DNA of 35,333 nt from Marmoricola sp. (lineage in GTDB: Bacteria > Actinomycetota > Actinomycetes > Propionibacteriales > Nocardioidaceae), in NCBI RefSeq assembly GCF_025965215.1, contig NZ_JAOPXI010000014.1, positions 1 through 35,333 of the forward strand. Direction: 5' to 3'. A model generated the notes under the pieces. The model was not told where the DNA came from. It did not search any database and worked only from the letters and a program-made list of their open reading frames with translations. The first letter of the stretch is position 1. Every line of letters begins with the position of its first letter. The position numbers and the translations under genes were made by a program. Below, one piece after another: positions 1-8,378 of the stretch.

Positions 1-903
1 GAACCGACCCCCGAACAGCTGGACCCCGGTGTCGACGTCGTCTGGCCGACCTTCGCGAGCGGCAAGCTCGGCCACCTCCGCATCGCCGACATGGTCAAGA
101 GCGGGTTCACCGGCAACGACCCGTCCAAGTTCCACCCGCTCTACTCCGACGCGATCGACACCGACCTGATGTTCCTGGCCTCGAAGATGCGCGCCGCGGC
201 GTCCCGGGGGGAGCTGGACCGGCTGGTCATCCCCGAGGAGCTCGCCCAACGCAAGGACGAGTTCATCGCGATGCAGCTGCGCCAGCCCGAGGAGATGCAG
301 GAGTTCTTCGCCGAGATCGCCGAGAAGCTCGCCGGCAAGCGCATCTTCATGCTCGGGACCTACAACCTCATGTACGACGTGGCCAGGGCCGGCCTCGACC
401 GCGGGATCAAGGGGGTGTTCGCCCCGGACTCGGCGATCCTCACTGGTGGTGGCACCAAGGGCATGGTCCTGCCTGAGGACTACATGGACGTGATCCATGA
501 GTTCCTCGGGACCGAGCGCATCCAGATCGGCTACGGGTACTCGGAGGTCTCGGCGATGCACTTCGCCTGCGAAGAAGGCCGCTACCACGTCCAGCCGTGG
601 ATCATCCCGTTCATCCTCGACCCGGAGACGAGTCAGCCCTACCCGCGCAGCGGTCGGCAGACCGGCCGTTCGGCCGGGTACGACGTCCTCAACAAGAGCC
701 ACTGGGGCGGGGTGATCTCCGGCGACGAGGTCACCATCGACTGGGACCTCGTCTGCCCGTGCGGCCGGTCGACCGTCGCGTTCGAGCCCGAGATCATGCG
801 CTACAGCGACAAGGACAACGTCGACGACGACCGGATCACCTGTGCCGCCACGCACGAGGTGCACAACGAGGCCGTGAACTTCATGAAGGAGTTCGAGGCG
901 TGA
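1..903 (+). CDS. LuxE/PaaK-like acyl-adenylating enzyme, 3' part only
   Basis: The reading frame is open from base 1 to the TGA at 901-903, so the gene starts upstream of the window and about 300 C-terminal residues are seen. The fragment has the look of an adenylate-forming (ANL) enzyme of the LuxE/PaaK branch: a GYGYSE segment in the position of the A5 motif, a GVISGDEV stretch, and a CPCGR motif shortly before the C-terminus as in PaaK-like ligases. By family knowledge such enzymes activate a carboxylic acid as acyl-AMP and pass it to a thiol. The stop overlaps the GTG start of the LuxC-type reductase by four bases, so the two are translationally coupled and probably work as an acid reductase pair, as LuxE and LuxC do. 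The substrate is unknown. A plain acyl- or aryl-CoA ligase is the alternative. Confidence 0.75.
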   Translation, partial: EPTPEQLDPGVDVVWPTFASGKLGHLRIADMVKSGFTGNDPSKFHPLYSDAIDTDLMFLASKMRAAASRGELDRLVIPEELAQRKDEFIAMQLRQPEEMQEFFAEIAEKLAGKRIFMLGTYNLMYDVARAGLDRGIKGVFAPDSAILTGGGTKGMVLPEDYMDVIHEFLGTERIQIGYGYSEVSAMHFACEEGRYHVQPWIIPFILDPETSQPYPRSGRQTGRSAGYDVLNKSHWGGVISGDEVTIDWDLVCPCGRSTVAFEPEIMRYSDKDNVDDDRITCAATHEVHNEAVNFMKEFEA

Positions 904-2369
904 GCAGCTCCTACACCGTTCCGTTGTTCCTGCGCGGCGAGGTCATCACCGACGACCTGGTCAGCTTCGGGACCCGCAGCGGCGGCGCCGAGTTCGCCGC
1001 ACCCGACATGAGCAAGTACGTCGACCGCCTCCCGCTGTCGAGCCCGATGGCGATGGCCGACCTGTACGACGTCGGCTTCGCGGAGATCCTCGACGTCCTC
1101 CAGGCCCTCGGCGAGGCGCTCGTCTTCGACACGAACCCGCACCTCCAGGAGGCGTACGAGGCCGCGCGCCTGGCCAACCCGCTTCCCGACGACATGCTGC
1201 GCACCAGCTATCAGATCCTGCCACCGCTGTTCGCCCGCGCCAACGTCCTCGAGATCGCGGACTCCCAGGTCGGGCTGGACTACCTCAACGGGTGGGTGCC
1301 ACAGAAGCTGGCCGACGGCCGCGAGCTACGCGTCCGGGCCTTCGGGTCCCGGGTCCTGCACATCCCGGCGGGCAACGGCGGACTGGTCTCAGCGGTCACG
1401 ATCCTGCGGTCGGTGATCACCCGGAGCGACGCCATCGTCAAGGCGCCGTCGAACGATCCGCTGACGGCCGTTGCCATCGCCCGCACCCTCGCGGACGTCG
1501 CGCCGGACCACCCGATCACCAGGCACCTGGTGGTGGCGTACTGGAAGGGCGGCGACACCGTCGTCGAGGAAGCCCTCTACAAGCCTGAGCACATCGAGAA
1601 GATCGTGGCCTGGGGCGGGCTGGCGTCGGTCAAGCACGTCACGAAGTACATCCAGCCGGGCCTGGAGATGATCGCCCTGGACCCGAAGCGCAGCGCCACG
1701 ATCATCGGCAGGGAGGCGTTCGCGGACGAGGCGACGATGCGCGAGGTCGCCTCGCGAGCTGCCGTCGACATCGGCGTCGCGAACCAGGAAGGCTGCGCCA
1801 ACGCGCGGGTGATCTACGTGATGAGCGGCACCGACGAGGCGGGCATCGCGAACGCGAATCGGCTCGGCGAGCTGATCTACGACGAGATGCTCAAGCTTCC
1901 GGCGTTCATCAGTACCCCGTCGCGGTACCCGAACCGGGACCTGTTCGAGCAGCTCGAGTCCACCCGGATGACCGAGGACTGGTACCGGGTGTACGGCGGC
2001 GAGAACCGCGAGGGCGCGATCGTGGTGTCCCAGTTCGACGAGGCTGTGGACTACTCGCCGATGCTCACGAACCGGGTCGCGAACGTCGTACCGGTCGACT
2101 CCATCGACAAGGTCACCGATGCGGTCAACGCCTATACGCAGACCATCGGCATCTATCCCGAGTCCCTCAAGCGGGAGCTGCGCGACCGCCTCCCGCTCTT
2201 CGGAGCGCAGCGGCTGACGAGTCTCGGCTACGCCTGCAACGTGGCGATCGCGATGCCGCAGGACGCCATCGAGCCGATCCGTCGGATGTGCAAGTGGATC
2301 GTCGAGGAGGAGTGCGACCCGGCCGTGGTGATCCCGTTGTGGCGCCTGGGCGAAGTGGCTCAGGTCTGA
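900..2369 (+). CDS. LuxC-family acyl-CoA/acyl-protein reductase
   Basis: 489 residues, close to the usual LuxC length of about 480. The GTG at 900 is chosen because it overlaps the previous stop (GTGA); the open frame upstream of it is a shadow of the previous gene. The segment NQEGCANAR contains the likely catalytic cysteine (Cys299 by this numbering), matching the acyl-thioester cysteine of LuxC and aldehyde-dehydrogenase-fold reductases. A glycine-rich GNGG segment before the nucleotide-binding half fits NADPH binding. In the family, acyl groups delivered by the LuxE-type partner are reduced to the aldehyde. No luciferase (luxAB) genes are seen, so a light-emission role is not supported; aldehyde production for metabolism is more likely. 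The 3' end overlaps the next gene by one base. Confidence 0.85.
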   Translation: MSSSYTVPLFLRGEVITDDLVSFGTRSGGAEFAAPDMSKYVDRLPLSSPMAMADLYDVGFAEILDVLQALGEALVFDTNPHLQEAYEAARLANPLPDDMLRTSYQILPPLFARANVLEIADSQVGLDYLNGWVPQKLADGRELRVRAFGSRVLHIPAGNGGLVSAVTILRSVITRSDAIVKAPSNDPLTAVAIARTLADVAPDHPITRHLVVAYWKGGDTVVEEALYKPEHIEKIVAWGGLASVKHVTKYIQPGLEMIALDPKRSATIIGREAFADEATMREVASRAAVDIGVANQEGCANARVIYVMSGTDEAGIANANRLGELIYDEMLKLPAFISTPSRYPNRDLFEQLESTRMTEDWYRVYGGENREGAIVVSQFDEAVDYSPMLTNRVANVVPVDSIDKVTDAVNAYTQTIGIYPESLKRELRDRLPLFGAQRLTSLGYACNVAIAMPQDAIEPIRRMCKWIVEEECDPAVVIPLWRLGEVAQV

Positions 2370-3316
2370 TGCCGGGACCCGGGAGCAGGCCGACCGCACT
2401 GGAGGTCGTCGAGGGGGTCGACCTGACCGGCAGGACCTGCGTGGTCACCGGTGCGACCTCGGGCCTGGGTCGTGAGTCAGCCCGGGCGTTGGCCGCGACC
2501 GGCGCGCTGGTCGTCATGACCGGCCGCACCCAGGATGCGCTCGACGAGGCCGAGGCCTGGGTGAGCAGCGAGGTCGACGGTGCCCTGACGGCCACGGTGA
2601 CCCTCGACCTGGCCTCGCTGCGCAGCGTGCGGGACGCGGCGTACGAGATCCCGGCGATCGCGCCGGAGATCCACGTCCTGATGAACAACGCCGGCGTCAT
2701 GTTCACGCCGTTCTCGCGGACCGCGGACGGGTTCGAGGTGCAGCTCGGAACCAACCACCTCGGCCACTTCGAGCTCACCAGGCTGCTCACCCCCCAGCTC
2801 GTCGCTGCCGGGGGAGCGCGGGTCGTGATCCTGTCCTCCGGCGGTCACGTGATGGGCGACCTCGACTACGACGACCCGAACTGGGAGCGCCGCGAGTACG
2901 ACAAGTTCGTCGCGTACGGCGCCTCCAAGACCGCGAACCTGCTGCACATGGTCGAGCTCGACCGCCGGCTCCGCGACCAGGGCGTCCGGGCGCTCTCGGT
3001 GAACCCGGGTGCCGTCGCCACGTCACTGGCCCGGCACATGTCGAAGGAGGACTTCTCCAGCCTGCGCAAGTACGCCGCGGCGAGCACGGCCGCCAAGGGC
3101 GAGCCGACCGACGGGTACCTCGACTTCACGATGCCCGACCAGGGCGCGGCGACCCAGGTGTGGGCTGCCGTCGGTCACGAGCTCGAGGGACGTGGGTCGC
3201 TGTACCTCGAGGAGTGCCAGGTCAGCGACGACGTGCAGCCGTACGCCGTCGATCCTGACCGGGCCGCTCGCCTGTGGGAACTCTGCGACCGGCTCTGTGG
3301 CGCCGTACGGGGGTGA
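2369..3316 (+). CDS. Short-chain dehydrogenase/reductase (SDR)
   Basis: 315 residues; the ATG at 2369 shares its A with the previous TGA stop, so it is the third gene of the LuxE/LuxC operon. A classical Rossmann motif TGATSGLG lies near residue 33, NNAG follows in the middle of the fold, and the catalytic YGASK (YxxxK) is present. The layout resembles the retinol-dehydrogenase/WW-domain-oxidoreductase branch of SDRs, which interconvert alcohols and aldehydes or ketones with NAD(P)H. Given its partners, reduction of the aldehyde made by the LuxC-type enzyme, or oxidation of an alcohol feeding it, are both plausible. The substrate cannot be read from the sequence. Confidence 0.85.
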   Translation: MPGPGSRPTALEVVEGVDLTGRTCVVTGATSGLGRESARALAATGALVVMTGRTQDALDEAEAWVSSEVDGALTATVTLDLASLRSVRDAAYEIPAIAPEIHVLMNNAGVMFTPFSRTADGFEVQLGTNHLGHFELTRLLTPQLVAAGGARVVILSSGGHVMGDLDYDDPNWERREYDKFVAYGASKTANLLHMVELDRRLRDQGVRALSVNPGAVATSLARHMSKEDFSSLRKYAAASTAAKGEPTDGYLDFTMPDQGAATQVWAAVGHELEGRGSLYLEECQVSDDVQPYAVDPDRAARLWELCDRLCGAVRG

Positions 3317-3332
3317 GGGCAAGAATGTCCCG

Positions 3333-4991
3333 GTGACGTCATCCGACCCGGCGCCGACGCTCGAGGGACCTCAGCTGTCGACAGCGCAGCTGGACCTGGT
3401 GCGGCGGCGGGCTGCGGTGTCGCAGGTCAGCTCCGGGGACGTCCTCTATCGCTCGGGTGATCGTGACTACGACTTCATCGTGCTAGAAACTGCGGCGGTC
3501 GACGTCGTCCGGCCGGCGATGCCCGGCGCCGACGAGGCGTTGATCGCGAGCTGGGGGCCGGCCCAGTTCCTGGGAGAGCTCAGTGTCCTCACCGGGCAGA
3601 CCGCGATCGCGACCGCGGTCGTCACGGCGCCCGGCCTCATCCACCGGGTGTCGCCGTCGGACTTCCGGCTGCTGATGTCCGAGGACGCCGAGCTGTCCGA
3701 CGTGATCCTGCGGACCCTCCTTGCCCGTCGCGAGGTACTGCGGCACGGCGAGGGGGCCAGGACGCTGGAGATCCTGGGCAGCCGTCTGTCGTCGGCCGCC
3801 CATGCCCTGCGGACATGGGCCTCGCGGCAGGAGATCCCGCACACCTGGATCGATGTCGAGGACCCGGCGGGCACGGCCCTGGCACGTGCGGCCGGCATCG
3901 AGGTCACCGACCTTCCGGCGGTGATCACGCCGACCACCGTCCTGCGCCAGGCCACGCCCGGGATGGTCTCGGACCTCCTCGGCCTCGCCTACCGTGGCGG
4001 TGACGGCGTCACCTTCGACGTGGCCATCGTCGGCGGTGGGCCTGCCGGCCTGGGTGCTGCCGTGTACGCCGCGTCGGAGGGATTGAGCACGATGCTGCTC
4101 GACACCGTCGCGGTCGGCGGGCAGGCGGCGGCCAGTGCGCGGATCGAGAACTACCTGGGATTCCCCTCGGGCCTGTCCGGGATCGAGCTCGCTTCCCGGG
4201 CGCTGGTCCAGGCGCACAAGTTCGGCGCCCAGGTCTCGAGTCCGTGCGAGGTCGTGGCGCTGGACAGCGCGGACGGCCACCTGCACCTGAGCCTGTCGAA
4301 CGGCGAGACGATCGACGCCCGCGCCGTCGTCCTGGCGACCGGTGCGCAGTACCGGACGCTGCCGCTGGACGGCTGGGACCGCTACGAAGGCAGCTCGATC
4401 TTCTACGCCGCCACCGAGATCGAAGCGCGCGCCTGTGCCGGGCTTCCGGTCACCGTCGTCGGGGGAGCCAACTCGGCCGGGCAGGCGTCGTTGTTCCTCG
4501 CCGAGCACGGCAACCCGGTCGACCTGGTGGTGCGGGCCGGTGACCTCGGCGCCGAGATGTCCCAGTACCTGGTGGCGCGGGTCCTCGCGCACGAGCTCAT
4601 CACGGTGCGGACCGGCTCGGTGGTCGACGCCCTGCACGGCGGGACCAGCCTGGAGGGCATCTCGGTGACCGGTGCGGACGGGGTCTCGCTGCGGCAGGAG
4701 TGTCGCGGCATCTTCTGCTTCATCGGCGCGAAGCCGGCGACCGACTGGCTACGCGGAGTCGTCCTGGACGAGGACGGGTTCATCCTCACCGATCGGGATC
4801 TGGCAGGCGACGACCTGTGCGCGGCGTGGGACCTGCTCGGGCGCGAACCGCTGCCGTTCGAGACGAGTGTGCCCGGGGTTTTCGCTGTCGGGGATGCCCG
4901 GGTCGGTTCGCTCAAACGGGTTGCCGCGGCGGTCGGCGAAGGCGCGAGTGTGATTCGATCCGTGCATCTCGCGTTGATGCCGGCGACGTGA
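3333..4991 (+). CDS. cNMP-like domain + Trx-fold + thioredoxin-reductase-like flavoprotein
   Basis: 552 residues from GTG 3333, 16 bp after the SDR stop; earlier in-frame codons lie inside the SDR gene. Three parts are visible. Residues about 15-135 resemble a cyclic-nucleotide-binding domain (FLGELSVLTGQTA in the phosphate-binding-cassette position, but with Gln where the phosphate-contacting Arg is expected). Residues about 150-225 look like a thioredoxin fold with a cis-proline-like LPAV but no CxxC. From about 229 a TrxR-like flavoprotein follows (FAD motif VAIVGGGPAGLG, NAD(P) motif VVGGANSAGQ, C-terminal GVFAVGD). The CATC redox pair expected in TrxR is absent; the region reads IFYAATEIEA. 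It is probably an NAD(P)H-FAD oxidoreductase with a sensory N-terminus that does not reduce thioredoxin in the usual way. The UBP-finger gene follows 28 bp downstream. Confidence 0.85.
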   Translation: MTSSDPAPTLEGPQLSTAQLDLVRRRAAVSQVSSGDVLYRSGDRDYDFIVLETAAVDVVRPAMPGADEALIASWGPAQFLGELSVLTGQTAIATAVVTAPGLIHRVSPSDFRLLMSEDAELSDVILRTLLARREVLRHGEGARTLEILGSRLSSAAHALRTWASRQEIPHTWIDVEDPAGTALARAAGIEVTDLPAVITPTTVLRQATPGMVSDLLGLAYRGGDGVTFDVAIVGGGPAGLGAAVYAASEGLSTMLLDTVAVGGQAAASARIENYLGFPSGLSGIELASRALVQAHKFGAQVSSPCEVVALDSADGHLHLSLSNGETIDARAVVLATGAQYRTLPLDGWDRYEGSSIFYAATEIEARACAGLPVTVVGGANSAGQASLFLAEHGNPVDLVVRAGDLGAEMSQYLVARVLAHELITVRTGSVVDALHGGTSLEGISVTGADGVSLRQECRGIFCFIGAKPATDWLRGVVLDEDGFILTDRDLAGDDLCAAWDLLGREPLPFETSVPGVFAVGDARVGSLKRVAAAVGEGASVIRSVHLALMPAT

Positions 4992-5019
4992 CGAACTGAT
5001 CCGATCGGGAGGAGAAACC

Positions 5020-5376
5020 ATGTCGATCACCGATGCTGCGAACCCTGGGGTTCCGCCGTCAGGCAACGGGTGCGTCGAGTGCCTCAGTGGTGCCGGGCCG
5101 GGGTGGTGGTTCCACCTGCGCCGGTGTGCGCAGTGCGGCCACATCGGCTGCTGCGACTCCTCGCCGAGCCAGCACGCCCGGGCCCACTTCGCGACCAGCG
5201 GGCACCGCTACATGGCCAGCTTCGAACCGGGGGAGTACTGGTTCTGGGACTTCGCCGATGACGTCCAGGTGGACGGACCGAGCCTGGCCCCGCCGCACCA
5301 CCACCCCACCGACCAGCCGACCCCCGGGCCGGCCGGAGCGGTGCCGGCCGACTGGATGCAGCACCTCCACGACTAG
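5020..5376 (+). CDS. UBP-type zinc finger protein
   Basis: 118 residues with a strong Shine-Dalgarno (GGGAGGAG) before ATG 5020. The N-terminal 75 residues carry the ZnF-UBP pattern: CVEC, then CAQCGHIGCCD, then H-A-R-A-H-F and SGHRYMAS, giving enough Cys and His ligands for the UBP fold. A histidine/proline-rich linker and a short C-terminus follow. In eukaryotes this fold binds the free C-terminus of ubiquitin; the bacterial ligand is not known to me. It lies 28 bp behind the flavoprotein gene, and I recall this pairing in other actinobacterial genomes, so joint function is inferred. The 3' end converges on the TetR gene, the stops sharing CTAG. Confidence 0.85.
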   Translation: MSITDAANPGVPPSGNGCVECLSGAGPGWWFHLRRCAQCGHIGCCDSSPSQHARAHFATSGHRYMASFEPGEYWFWDFADDVQVDGPSLAPPHHHPTDQPTPGPAGAVPADWMQHLHD

Positions 5377-5960
5377 AGGTCACCGATGACGAGCAGGTCG
5401 CACAGGGCGACGCCGACGTCGTGCAGCCCGGTGCGCAGCGAGTAGGTCTCGTCCACCGTCCAGGTGACGATGGAGCCGACGAGCGCACCCACGACGATGT
5501 CGGCCAGGGTGGCCGGATCGTGCCGCGTCGACACCTCTGCGCGCGAGACGCCGTCCTTGATCAGCTCGAGGAAGGTGTCGTGCAGCCCGGAACCCCGCTC
5601 GCCGCCGAAGCCGACCGTGCCGAGCATCGTGCCGATCATCTCCCGGTAGGTGTCGCCGGAGTCGACCAGCACGGTGGAGATGTTGTCGAACAGGCCGAGC
5701 AGGCGCGTTGGGACAGGCTCGTCGACCAGGTCGAACAGCACGTCGTGCAGGTTGGCCAGCCGGCGCTCGGCGAGGGCGCGCACCATGTCCTGGCGGGTCG
5801 AGAAGTGGTTGAAGAAGGTCCGGTTCGCGACGTCGGCGCGTGCGCAGATGTCCTCGAGCTTGGTCGCCTCCATGCCCTGGGACAGGAAGAGGTCGAAGGC
5901 TGCCTGGAGGATGCGCTCACGCACCTCGGCCTTGCGTCGGTCCGTTCTGTTCCCGGTCAC
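5373..5960 (-). CDS. TetR-family transcriptional regulator
   Basis: 195 residues from the GTG at 5960. The frame can be extended to a TTG at 6014, but the extra residues lie in the promoter region and do not look like protein. A helix-turn-helix of TetR type is clear near the N-terminus (RERILQAAFDLF ... TKLEDICARADVANRTFFNHF). The C-terminal ligand domain is unassigned. It is divergent from the IclR regulator with 71 bp between the starts, so each may influence the other. Targets cannot be named; the adjacent catabolic genes are candidates. Confidence 0.88.
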   Translation of the reverse strand: MTGNRTDRRKAEVRERILQAAFDLFLSQGMEATKLEDICARADVANRTFFNHFSTRQDMVRALAERRLANLHDVLFDLVDEPVPTRLLGLFDNISTVLVDSGDTYREMIGTMLGTVGFGGERGSGLHDTFLELIKDGVSRAEVSTRHDPATLADIVVGALVGSIVTWTVDETYSLRTGLHDVGVALCDLLVIGDL

Positions 5961-6031
5961 AGACTCTAGGGTGGACCATTTTACAGATCTATGCAACCTT
6001 ACAGTTGTCTGCAATCTGTTGAGGAGGTGCC
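5961..6031. promoter_or_regulatory. Divergent TetR/IclR control region with repeated TTACAG and ACAGAT/ATCTGT arms
   Basis: This 71-bp gap is clearly more AT-rich than its surroundings. TTACAG occurs twice, and ACAGAT near the left end is matched by ATCTGT near the right end, with CAAC...GTTG nested inside. On the minus strand TAAAAT is a good -10 candidate for the TetR gene. On the plus side a strong Shine-Dalgarno (GAGGAGGTG) precedes the IclR ATG. These arms are likely operators for one or both regulators; the assignment is an inference. Confidence 0.55.
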
Positions 6032-6826
6032 ATGACCGCTGTCGATGCTCCGGCGGACGACGACGCGCTCGGACGTCCGGCGTCCGCGATCGACCGGGTG
6101 ACCAGGGTGCTTGATGCTTTCACGCAGGAGCATCGCCCGCAGACGTTGCGCGAGGTGACGACGGTGGCCGGACTGCCGCGATCCACGACGTTCCGGATCC
6201 TCTCGCAGCTGGTCGACCTCGAGTGGCTGAACCAGGACGCGTCCGGCTACACCCTCGGCCCGCGGGCCCGCGGGATCAGCGCGCACCCCCACGACTACCG
6301 CGGGCTTCGTGAGGCGTCGCTGCCCACGATGACCGAGCTCGGGGCACGGACCGACTCCTGGATCCAGGTCGGCGTGATCGAGACGAACTGGTTGCGGGTC
6401 CTGCAGGAGGTCGGCCGCCCGGCCGACACGGGTCCGCGCGCGAGTCTCCACCGGGTGCCCCCGGCGCGGCACGCCATCGGCGTCACCCTGCTGGCGGCGA
6501 TGACGCCCGAACGGGTCGATCGCGTCCTGCGGCTCACCGACGGCCCGGCGCCCAGCTCCCCCGAAGCGTGGTCGCTGCAGCAGAAGCTCGCGGCCATCCG
6601 CAGGCGCCACGGCATCGGCGTCCTGCGGGCGAGGAACCGGGCGGACGGTCGGGACGCGGGCGGCAGCGTGTCGGCCCCGGTGTACGGCACCGAAGGCCCG
6701 GTTGCAGCGATCTGCGTGCGTACGACGAGAACCGAGGCGCTCCAGGGGCTGGTGCCGATCGTCGCGTTCGCGGCGACGACGATCTCGGAACGCCTGCTCG
6801 GTGCCTCCGAGCGTCAGACGCGCTGA
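6032..6826 (+). CDS. IclR-family transcriptional regulator
   Basis: 264 residues, ATG 6032 preceded by GAGGAGGTG. The N-terminal winged helix-turn-helix is of IclR type (AIDRVTRVLDAF ... TLREVTTVAGLPRSTTFRILSQLVDLEWL). The C-terminal effector domain ends with a SAPVYGTEGPVAAICV stretch typical of IclR proteins. IclR members usually control catabolic operons in response to a small aromatic or organic acid. It is divergent from the TetR gene and converges on the LLM oxidoreductase gene, overlapping it by 13 bp. Confidence 0.88.
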   Translation: MTAVDAPADDDALGRPASAIDRVTRVLDAFTQEHRPQTLREVTTVAGLPRSTTFRILSQLVDLEWLNQDASGYTLGPRARGISAHPHDYRGLREASLPTMTELGARTDSWIQVGVIETNWLRVLQEVGRPADTGPRASLHRVPPARHAIGVTLLAAMTPERVDRVLRLTDGPAPSSPEAWSLQQKLAAIRRRHGIGVLRARNRADGRDAGGSVSAPVYGTEGPVAAICVRTTRTEALQGLVPIVAFAATTISERLLGASERQTR

Positions 6827-7698
6827 GGCCTCGGCCCGGTGGTGGTGTTGTGTCGGATCCGGATCCGGTCGGCCAGGCGGTCCACGTAGGCGATCACCTC
6901 GGCCTCGGACTTGTCGGGCACCGGCCACATCAGCTCGGTGACGCCGGCCTCCGACCAGATCTCGAAGTCCTCGGCTTCGGGTCGCTTCGTGACGAGCACG
7001 TGGACCTCGGGGGTGCCGTGCCGACCGGCGGCAGCCCAGGCGTCGGAGAGCTGGGCGACCTTGGTGGGCACGTCCTCCTCCCGCGGCGTGGTCATCCACC
7101 CGTCAGCGTTCTCGGCGATCCACGCGAAGGTCTTCGGTCCGGCGCCGGCGCCGATGATCAACGGGATGTGCGGCTGGACCGGCTTCGGCCACGCCCACGA
7201 TGCACCGAACGTGACGAACTCGCCGTCGTAGGACGCCTCGTCCTGGGTCCACAGGGCACGCATCGCCTCGACGTACTCGCGCAGCACCGTACGTCGTCTG
7301 GCGGGCGGGACGCCGTGGTCGAGGAGCTCGTCGGTGTTCCAGCCGAAGCCCGCGCCGATCGTCACCCGCCCACCGGAGAGGTGGTCGAGGGTCGCGATCG
7401 TCTTGGCGAGGGTGATCGGGTCCGACTCGACCGGGAGCGCGACCGCGGTGGAGAGTCGAATCCTCGAGGTGACGGCCGCGGCGGTGGCCAGCGCGACCCA
7501 AGGATCCAGGGTTCGCAGGTAGCGGTCGTCGGGGAGCGTCTCATCGCCGGTCCCGGGATGCGCTGCCTCCCGCCTGACCGGGATGTGGGTGTGCTCGGGG
7601 ACGTACAGCGTGTCGAAGCCGCGATCTTCGGCGACGATCGCCAGCGCGGCCGGGGTGATCCCGCGGTCGGAGCTGAAGAGGGAGATTCCGTGGCGCAC
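6814..7698 (-). CDS. LLM-class (probably F420-dependent) oxidoreductase
   Basis: 294 residues from GTG 7698. The luciferase-like monooxygenase TIM-barrel pattern is clear: GFDTLYVPEHTHIP near the N-terminus, LDHLSGGRVTIGAGFGWN in the middle and PLIIGAGAGPKTF later. These match the actinobacterial F420-dependent families that run through the Rv2161c-like group. The substrate is unknown. The start sits exactly six bases after a -10-like CACAGT, so the mRNA is probably leaderless. Its promoter carries the same operator as the dehydrogenase gene at 9311, implying joint control. The upstream gene on the same strand encodes a TetR regulator. Confidence 0.87.
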   Translation of the reverse strand: MRHGISLFSSDRGITPAALAIVAEDRGFDTLYVPEHTHIPVRREAAHPGTGDETLPDDRYLRTLDPWVALATAAAVTSRIRLSTAVALPVESDPITLAKTIATLDHLSGGRVTIGAGFGWNTDELLDHGVPPARRRTVLREYVEAMRALWTQDEASYDGEFVTFGASWAWPKPVQPHIPLIIGAGAGPKTFAWIAENADGWMTTPREEDVPTKVAQLSDAWAAAGRHGTPEVHVLVTKRPEAEDFEIWSEAGVTELMWPVPDKSEAEVIAYVDRLADRIRIRHNTTTGPRPQRV

Positions 7699-7704
7699 AC
7701 CAGC

Positions 7705-7743
7705 ACTGTGAGTCGGTTCCGGACCGGTGTCAACAGTGTTGAC
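7705..7743 (-). promoter_or_regulatory. Promoter and palindromic operator of the LLM oxidoreductase gene
   Basis: Read on the minus strand, GTCAACACTGTTGAC (7729-7743) is a perfect palindrome around one central base. Its right arm overlaps a perfect -35 box TTGACA (7728-7733). Exactly 17 bases later is CACAGT (7705-7710), and six bases later the GTG start. Binding at the palindrome would block RNA polymerase, so repression is expected. The same 16 bases occur at 9228-9243. Confidence 0.75.
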
Positions 7744-7760
7744 CCAAAACCGGGACCGCT

Positions 7761-7779
7761 GTCCCGCTGAGTGCGGGAC
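7761..7779 (-). terminator. Hairpin after the TetR gene
   Basis: GTCCCGC and GCGGGAC form a perfect 7-bp stem with a 5-base loop just past the TetR stop. An overlapping alternative stem (CGGGAC/GTCCCG) exists at 7751-7766. There is only a short T-run (GGTTTTGGG) on the minus strand beyond it, so termination strength is uncertain. Confidence 0.4.
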
Positions 7780-7781
7780 TG

Positions 7782-8378
7782 CTAGGCCCCGTAGGTGATC
7801 AGGCTCTGGATCGCCGTACCGAAGTACGTCGCGAGGCGCGCCCGGTCGGCGTCGGCTATCTCCGGATCGGCGAAGATCGCGATCGCGTCGATGAGTCCGC
7901 CGAGCTGGGCCGCGATGAGTCGTGCCCGCAACGCCGTGTCCGGCCCCGACAACCTGGGAGCCAGTGGTTCGACGAACATGCCGTGGATGGCCTCACCCAG
8001 GCGGACCCTGACCTGCTCGCTGCCCGAGGCGTGCATCATCGCCCGGTACGCCGAGAAGGTCGGGTCGTGCTGGTCGCTGAGCAGCGAGGTCACCAGGCGC
8101 TCGCCCATGCCCTCGAGAGGGCCGTCCATGGCCTGCTTGAAGAAGCCCCGGAAGCCGACGGTGTCGAGGAACAGCTTCTCCTTGGACCCGAAGTGACGGA
8201 TCACCAGGGCGGGGTCGACCCCCGCCCGGGTCGCGATCGCGCGGACCGAGGTGCCGCCGTACCCGTCGGTGGCGAACATGACCCGGGCCGCGTCGGCGAT
8301 CGCCCTCCGGGTGCGCGCGGCTGCCGCAGCACGGGTGGTCGTCTCGATCTCGGCGGGCTCTGACACGTAACGGATCAT
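7782..8378 (-). CDS. TetR-family regulator, candidate for the shared operator
   Basis: 198 residues from ATG 8378; a GTG at 8366 would trim four residues. No Shine-Dalgarno is seen before either. The TetR helix-turn-helix is intact (RRAIADAARVMFATDGYGGTSVRAIATRAGVDPALVIRHFGSKEKLF), followed by a helical ligand domain. The gene lies directly upstream of the LLM oxidoreductase and divergent from the SMP-30 gene. It sits between the two copies of the palindromic operator at 7729 and 9228, so it is the leading candidate to bind them; that is an inference from position. Confidence 0.88.
   Translation of the reverse strand: MIRYVSEPAEIETTTRAAAAARTRRAIADAARVMFATDGYGGTSVRAIATRAGVDPALVIRHFGSKEKLFLDTVGFRGFFKQAMDGPLEGMGERLVTSLLSDQHDPTFSAYRAMMHASGSEQVRVRLGEAIHGMFVEPLAPRLSGPDTALRARLIAAQLGGLIDAIAIFADPEIADADRARLATYFGTAIQSLITYGA

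Noticed and set aside
1-2369. Bioluminescence operon
   Set aside because: LuxC- and LuxE-like proteins are present, but no luciferase alpha/beta genes are adjacent; the LLM protein at 6814 is of the F420 type and lies in a different operon.
5961-6014. N-terminal extension of the TetR protein to a TTG start
   Set aside because: The extra 18 residues come from the AT-rich promoter region and precede the conserved start of the family; GTG 5960 is better.
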